From Gemmatimonadaceae bacterium (GTDB lineage Bacteria > Latescibacterota > UBA2968 > UBA8231): a stretch of DNA of 64,000 bases. Shown one piece after another: positions 59,462-64,000 of this stretch. Position 1 is the stretch's first letter. Each line of letters opens with the position of its first letter. Made by a program: the position numbers and the translations under genes. The notes beneath the pieces were generated by a model, which saw nothing but the letters and a program-made list of their open reading frames with translations, was not told where the DNA came from and made no database searches. The stretch lies in NCBI GenBank assembly GCA_002726335.1, contig PBSR01000019.1:4407-68406 (forward strand), in the 5' to 3' direction.

Positions 59462-61830
59462 TGCCGGCCCCGCTCCCCTCGGTTCGGCCAACCCGTGGTT
59501 TTTCCCTGCGGGATCGGTTGCTGCTGTTCACCCTGGGTATCGTCGTCGTCCTGCTGGGGCTGAGCATGGGCATCATCGATGCCTTCGTTCGCAGTCAGGT
59601 GCGCGCCGAGATCACCGAAGAACTGGTGACGACGGGGGCTGTGTTCGAGCGCTTTCTCGTACTGCGGGCCGGCTGGCTACGGAAGCAGAGCCACGTGGTG
59701 GCCGAAGATCCGCGCTTCTCGGCCTCTTTCGATCTGCCCGAGGCCGACCCGGAAGCCCTGGCCCGCACCGTGTTGGGTGTGTCCCGTCGTTTTCAGAGCA
59801 TCCTGGGCAGCGAACTGTTCATCACCACAGATCCCCAGGGAACGGCTTTGGCGCAGCTGGAGCTGTCACGGCCGAAGGAGGTGGAGCAGCGACGCTTCGA
59901 GGACGGTCGCCAGCTGTGGACGGTGGACGGTGTCGACTACGCCGTACGTTCGGCCGACGTCGCTGCTACGACGATCACCGTCGGCCGGATCGCCGACGCT
60001 GGCCAGAGACCACCTGCCCCCGACGAACTGGCCACCGCCGTCGCGGAGGTGACGTCCCATCTGGCGGCTGAGAGTGAGGACGGAGATCTCGTCGCCCAAC
60101 TGCTGGAGCTGTTTGTCGCCGACCTGGCAATGCTGAGTGACGCCGAGGGTAGGCCCCTCGACATCATCGCGCGCCGCATCGACAGCGGCCGCGACCTGTC
60201 GGCGTGGCCGTCCGTCCGCCAGGGACTGAGCGGCCGGCCCGACGCCCGTCTCCGCATCGAGGGACGACGACTGTTCCATGTGGACGTGGTTCCAGTGTGG
60301 TCGCCTGATCGTCTCGTGGGCACCCTGATCACGGGTCTGGAGATCAACGATGCCCTGGCAGGGGAACTGCGGGACATGACCCGCAGCCACGTCAGTTTCT
60401 TCGATCACGAAGGCCGTGTCATCGCCTCCACATGGATCGGGGCCGCCAGAGACTCCCTCGAGTTCCAGCTGCCTGCCAGAGACGCCGAGGCTCTCCCCTT
60501 CGAAACCGTCGTCGACGGTGAGACGTACTTGAGTCGCATCGAGACCTTCGGGTTGCGGCAGGGTGACGATGACGGACAAGCCATCCGCTACCTGACGCAG
60601 CGTTCCCTCGACCGCGCCTTCGCCTTCCTCGATGCCCTGGAAGAGACCTTGCTGGGAGTTGGCGCCCTGGTGCTGGCGCTGGCCACGGCCCTGAGCTTCC
60701 TCGGGGCACGGCGGATCACACGGCCGGTGGGTGCCCTCGTGGAAGGCACGCGACGTCTTGCCACCGGCGATCTGCAGCACCGTATCGTCGACCGTTCGCG
60801 CTCTGAACTGGGTGAGCTGGCCGAGTCTTTCAACGACATGGCCGGTGCCTTGTCCCGGTCTCGCGAAGCCCTGGAAGAATCCGAGCGTGCCTACCGGGAT
60901 CTGTTCGACAACGCCCAGGATCTCGTCTTCACCTGCGATCTGCAGCACCGCATCCTCACCGTCAACAAGGCGGGGCTCGCCTTCCTGGGTTACACCTTCG
61001 ATCAGTTGCGCGGGCGGCCATTGCTGGACCTGATTGCCCCCGCCCAACGGGAACGTGTGGGCGAGTCGATGCAGGCGGTGCCGCCAGGGACGTCGCGGCC
61101 TCTGGTGGAAGCTGCGTTTCTGCGCCAGGGGGATTCGGAAGCGACCTTCGAAGTCGTCTCGCGCTGGATTGTCGAGGCCGGCGCTCCCGTCGGCATCCAC
61201 GCCATCGGTCGTGACATCACCCAGCGGCGCGAGCGCGAACAGGCGACGATCCGTTTTCGTGAACAGCTGGCTCAGGCGGAGAAACTGCGCGCTCTCGGCG
61301 AGATGGCCGCCGGGGTGGCGCACAATTTCAACAACCTGCTCACCGTCGTAGTCGGCAACGCCGAGTTGATCTCCTTGCATGAAGATGTGCCGGAGCCGAT
61401 CCGTCAGGACACGCTGCGAATCCTCGAGTCAGCCCGTCGCTGCTCGGCGATTGTCCGTCGAATCCAGACTTTCGGCCGCCCCATCGACATGGCCGACGTC
61501 GACCATGTCGACCTCTGTCAGGTGGTGACGGATATCGTCGACATCACCAGCCCGAAGTGGCGCACCGAGCCGCAGCTGAGTGGCCGCCACGTGGAGGTCG
61601 AGCTCGACCTGCAACCAGTGCCTCCCATCCTGTCTCAGGGTTCAGCCTGGGAGGAGATTCTCTCCAATCTGATCTTCAACGCCGTGGACGCCATGCCAGA
61701 GGGCGGTACGATCTCGCTGTCCACACGACTCGATGGCGATGGTGATACCGCCAGCATTCGTGTTGCCGACACCGGCACCGGTATGGACGAAGAGACGCAT
61801 CTTCGAGCCCTTCTACACGACCAAGGGTGA
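59461..61830 (+). pseudogene. Sensor histidine kinase, frameshifted before the end of the ATPase domain
   Basis: 789 residues read to a stop at 61830. Order: membrane helix about 20-40 (LLLFTLGIVVVLLGLSMG), periplasmic double sensor region about 45-390, second helix about 395-415, HAMP about 416-468, PAS about 475-590, HisKA with the phospho-His in MAAGVAHNFNNLLTVVVGNA (about 618-637), then the ATPase N-box in [13 protein letters not shown]. The G1 region GTGMDEET at about 775 is followed by nonsense, whereas the missing [11 protein letters not shown] (F box), GTGLGLS (G2) and a receiver domain continue in the +1 frame from about 61800. A two-base loss or one-base gain near 61790-61800 explains this. 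It may be a sequencing error. Confidence 0.75.
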
Positions 61831-62410
61831 AACGGCGGGCACCGGCCTGGGCCTCAGTACGGTGTGGGGTCTGGTGGGTACTCTCGGCGGTACGGTCACC
61901 GTCGACAGTGTGCTCGGGAAGGGAACCACCTTTGCCATCCGTATGCCCGTCGCCTCCGTCGAAGCCGTTGCCGAGCAGATCATCGACAATGGCTCGGCCA
62001 TGGGCGCAGGGCTTCGTATTCTCGTCGACGACGACGAACCGCGGGTGCTCGAACTGGTCCCACCAATCCTGGCCGACCACACCGTCGACACCGCCATTCA
62101 CGGCGGCGAAGGTCTGCGCCGACTCGCCGAAGCGGACTATGACATCGTGCTCAGCGACTGGGTCATGGCCGAGGCCTCCGGCCTGGAGGTGGCCGCCGAA
62201 GCCAGGGCCCGCCAAGCCGATACGGTCATCGTGCTGATGACGGGCTGGGATCCGGGCGGCTCCGCCGACGCTCAGGACGCCGTCGACCTGCGCCTGGCAA
62301 AACCTTTCGAGCGGGAAGATGTGGAGCGCGTGATGCGGGAGGCCGTGAGCCTGTTGCGGCAACGCCGCGGCGACGCTCAGGCCGGGGACGCGCCGGCGGT
62401 GGCGTCGTAG
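61733..62410 (+). CDS. Histidine kinase C-terminal part: end of ATPase domain plus receiver domain
   Basis: This is the continuation of the kinase in the next frame. From about 61800 it reads [20 protein letters not shown] (catalytic ATPase F box and G2 box), then [12 protein letters not shown], a short linker and a receiver domain: [16 protein letters not shown] (acidic cluster), [16 protein letters not shown] (phospho-acceptor Asp), [11 protein letters not shown] (Thr), and [15 protein letters not shown] (Lys). So the intact protein would be a hybrid histidine kinase of about 980 residues. The first open codons (61733-61800) are shadow of the other frame. The 3' end overlaps the amidase gene by 34 bases on the other strand. 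Confidence 0.75.
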   Translation: MAMVIPPAFVLPTPAPVWTKRRIFEPFYTTKGETAGTGLGLSTVWGLVGTLGGTVTVDSVLGKGTTFAIRMPVASVEAVAEQIIDNGSAMGAGLRILVDDDEPRVLELVPPILADHTVDTAIHGGEGLRRLAEADYDIVLSDWVMAEASGLEVAAEARARQADTVIVLMTGWDPGGSADAQDAVDLRLAKPFEREDVERVMREAVSLLRQRRGDAQAGDAPAVAS

Positions 62411-63024
62411 CCGGCAACCGATTCGGGCAGAAGCCGCCGACGCATCTCGTCGAGAGGAAACGCCGGGCCCGGGTCGTCCTTGCGCTGGGGGGAGATCTCC
62501 TCGTGGCCGAGGATCGTGTGGATCCCATACCGATCTATGAGCAGACGGCACAGAGTTTCAATTGCCTCCAGTTGCGCCTGCGGATACCGGTGCCACCAGC
62601 TGGATTCGCTCTCGTTGCGGTGGATGCCGCGTACCGCATCGGCGGCGGCGTACTCCGTCCCCTTCCAGCTGACGAAGGACTCGCCTTGCGGCAGCAGACG
62701 CCCGGCGTTGTCGATTTCGATCCCCAGACTGAAGCCATTGAATTCGGTACGCCCATGCCATGTGGAACGCCCGGCATGCCAGGCGATCGTGTCGAGGGGC
62801 AGCAACTGGGTTATGGCACTGCTCCGGCTGACCACAAGATGGGATGATACCCGCTGGCCGGGCGTCGGGTCGCAGAGTCTGTCGATCGCCCAATCCACGT
62901 GGTCGCCGGCAGTGAAGTGCAGCACGAGCGTGTCCGGGGCGCCAGAGGGGAAGGGTCCTCCGTGGTTGGGTGACGTACGGTGTTCGATGCCGTCACCGAC
63001 AACTCGGTGCTCTTCGATGTGCAT
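62377..63024 (-). CDS. N-acetylmuramoyl-L-alanine amidase (AmpD-like)
   Basis: 215 residues from the ATG at 63024 ([16 protein letters not shown]); the longer open frame lies over the methyltransferase. Amidase_2/PGRP fold: zinc His in [15 protein letters not shown], the second His near [12 protein letters not shown], and the C-terminal [19 protein letters not shown] with the last metal ligand and the conserved K-x-DPGP motif (R-K-D-DPGP here). It cleaves the amide between MurNAc and L-Ala in peptidoglycan fragments. No signal peptide, so it acts in the cytoplasm as AmpD does in muropeptide recycling. Divergent from the methyltransferase with 57 bases between. Confidence 0.88.
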   Translation of the reverse strand: MHIEEHRVVGDGIEHRTSPNHGGPFPSGAPDTLVLHFTAGDHVDWAIDRLCDPTPGQRVSSHLVVSRSSAITQLLPLDTIAWHAGRSTWHGRTEFNGFSLGIEIDNAGRLLPQGESFVSWKGTEYAAADAVRGIHRNESESSWWHRYPQAQLEAIETLCRLLIDRYGIHTILGHEEISPQRKDDPGPAFPLDEMRRRLLPESVAGYDATAGASPA

Positions 63025-63081
63025 GCGTTTTCTGTGTGGTTGGGAGCAATCGCTGTTCGGGTGCGCTAATATAGGAGTGTG

Positions 63082-63669
63082 ATGAAGACCGGTCAGACAG
63101 CGCCCGCGGCGCACGAACTGCACTTCGACGCCCGACTGGGTGGAAGGGACTTCCGCTTTGCCACCACCTGGGGACTGTTCCATCCCAAGGGCATCGACGC
63201 GGGTACCGCCCTGCTTCTGCAACAGCTGGAGGTAGAGCCAGAGGCGACCTGTCTCGACCTGGGTTGCGGCTGGGGGCCCATCGGTCTGACTCTTGCCCAT
63301 CTGGCACCTGCGGGCCACGTGCACATGGTGGACAAGGACTTCGTCGCCATCGAATACGCGCAGAAGAATGCTGACGTCAACGGCTGTGCCAACACCTCGA
63401 TCTATCTGTCCAACGGCTTCAGCCATGTACCTGCCGACGTGCACTTTGACCTGGTGGTCTCCAACATCCCGGCCAAGGTCGGCGGCGAACTGCTGCAGTT
63501 CTGGATGACACAGACCCACCGCCGCCTGCATCCCGGAGGGGCGCTGTGGGTCGTCACCGTGGCGGGGCTGAAGGATTATGTGAAACGTGTGTTCCGCGAG
63601 ACCTTCGGCAACCATCGCAAGGTGAAACAGAGCGGTACCCACGTGGTCGCCATGGCACTCCGCCAGTAG
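63082..63669 (+). CDS. RsmC-like (MTS domain) methyltransferase
   Basis: 195 residues from the ATG at 63082, with AGGAG at 63073-63077; a GTG directly before it at 63079 is too close to that site. AdoMet-binding motif I is CLDLGCGWGPIGLTLA (about 59-74), with VDKDFVAIEYA (motif II) and VVSNIPAKVGG in place of the NPPF motif (catalytic/base-binding loop). The short size and HFDARLGGRDFRFATTWGLF start resemble the C-terminal domain of RsmC/RlmG 16S/23S rRNA guanine-N2 methyltransferases. The N-I-P-A variant suggests a different substrate or altered base recognition. Confidence 0.8.
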   Translation: MKTGQTAPAAHELHFDARLGGRDFRFATTWGLFHPKGIDAGTALLLQQLEVEPEATCLDLGCGWGPIGLTLAHLAPAGHVHMVDKDFVAIEYAQKNADVNGCANTSIYLSNGFSHVPADVHFDLVVSNIPAKVGGELLQFWMTQTHRRLHPGGALWVVTVAGLKDYVKRVFRETFGNHRKVKQSGTHVVAMALRQ

Positions 63670-63678
63670 GTGGGTGGA

Positions 63679-64000
63679 CTACTGTTCTTCGAGCAGCACG
63701 ATCTCCACTTCCGTCAGCAGCCCCGACACCTCATCGAAGAGTGCGGCGAACAGTCGAGCGCCGAAGATCATCAGTTCCCCCGCCTCGGGTCCGGCATCGA
63801 CACCGCAGCGGGCCGCCAGAGCGATACCGAGCTGTCGCGCCAGGCCACCGTGACCGGGCTCGACATCGCCGACGATGGCGGCATAGTCCCGCAGTCGCTG
63901 TTCGAGGATGGCCAGCGTGCCCTCGGCCTCCCCATCGATCCGCTCCCAGTGTTCGTAGTAGCGGGACAGGATCTGATCCTTTTCCGGCGAGTCGCCCAGA
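63679..64000 (-). CDS. Protein of unknown function, C-terminal part cut by the window edge
   Basis: The minus-strand frame is open from the right edge to a TAG at 63681-63679, giving 106 residues without a start in view. The sequence is Leu/Ala/Glu/Gly-rich and mostly helical: LSRYYEHWERIDGEAEGTL, LGIALAARCGVDAGPEAGEL, LMIFGARLFAALFDEVSGLL, ending EVEIVLLEEQ. Codon use is like that of neighbouring genes and the opposite strand has no convincing gene, so it is probably real. No family recognised. Confidence 0.55.
   Translation of the reverse strand, partial: LGDSPEKDQILSRYYEHWERIDGEAEGTLAILEQRLRDYAAIVGDVEPGHGGLARQLGIALAARCGVDAGPEAGELMIFGARLFAALFDEVSGLLTEVEIVLLEEQ

Overview
The window is about 62-64 % GC, densely coded on both strands, with many 1-4 base stop/start overlaps. 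It looks like one chromosome fragment of a Gram-negative (diderm) heterotroph: it encodes an outer-membrane porin ending in Phe, lipoproteins, an AmpD-like amidase and an ECF sigma factor. The mix of phytanoyl-CoA-dioxygenase-like enzymes, a sulfatase, TIM-barrel sugar isomerases, mannonate dehydratase, a Gfo/Idh oxidoreductase, an AGE epimerase and an HTTM protein recalls uncultured marine or sponge-associated lineages such as Latescibacterota or Poribacteria. That placement is an inference from gene content only. No rRNA, tRNA or CRISPR array was seen.

Layout. 1-730: left-edge higB toxin fragment, diverging from the C-terminal remnant of an integron-type integrase. 725-8687: class III aminotransferase, sulfatase, TIM-barrel isomerase, an EndoQ-UvrD fusion protein and an Asp-box propeller protein. 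8694-14262 (minus strand): an ECF sigma factor and zinc-finger anti-sigma, followed by fliN, fliN, fliG, fliM and a receiver-fliM fusion, with no other flagellar gene in the window. 14258-25805: SGNH hydrolase, acyltransferase, M14 and M3 peptidases, DMT transporter, cyclophilin lipoprotein, transketolase, 2-hydroxyacid dehydrogenase and an EF-hand secreted protein. 25933-33781: tandem paralogues of unknown function, glutaredoxin, EamA transporter, a MITE-like palindromic element, uxuA, a TetM-like GTPase and a low-GC secreted protein. 33885-46165: glycosyltransferase-like protein, response regulator, semialdehyde dehydrogenase, two PhyH proteins (one fused to HEAT repeats), HTTM protein, YceH, M20 amidohydrolase, PHP protein, Smr protein and Gfo/Idh. 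46186-50651 (minus): a coupled sugar operon (nucleotidyltransferase, GHMP kinase, degenerate GGDEF, AGE epimerase, lipoprotein). 50766-57378: metallophosphoesterase, a three-gene ABC-2 exporter and a phytoene-desaturase-like FAD enzyme. 57522-62410: porin, copper-site protein and hybrid histidine kinase, with a frameshift in the kinase. 62377-64000: amidase, RsmC-like methyltransferase and an edge-truncated gene.

The strongest candidate for an undescribed system is the 8.7-14.2 kb operon. It is a complete flagellar C-ring gene set (FliG, FliM, FliN, with FliM and FliN duplicated) placed behind its own ECF sigma/anti-sigma pair. It has no CheY-docking peptide on FliM, a receiver-like domain fused to the second FliM, and a FliG torque helix lacking its usual arginine. 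This suggests either a repurposed switch complex or an unusually wired motor.
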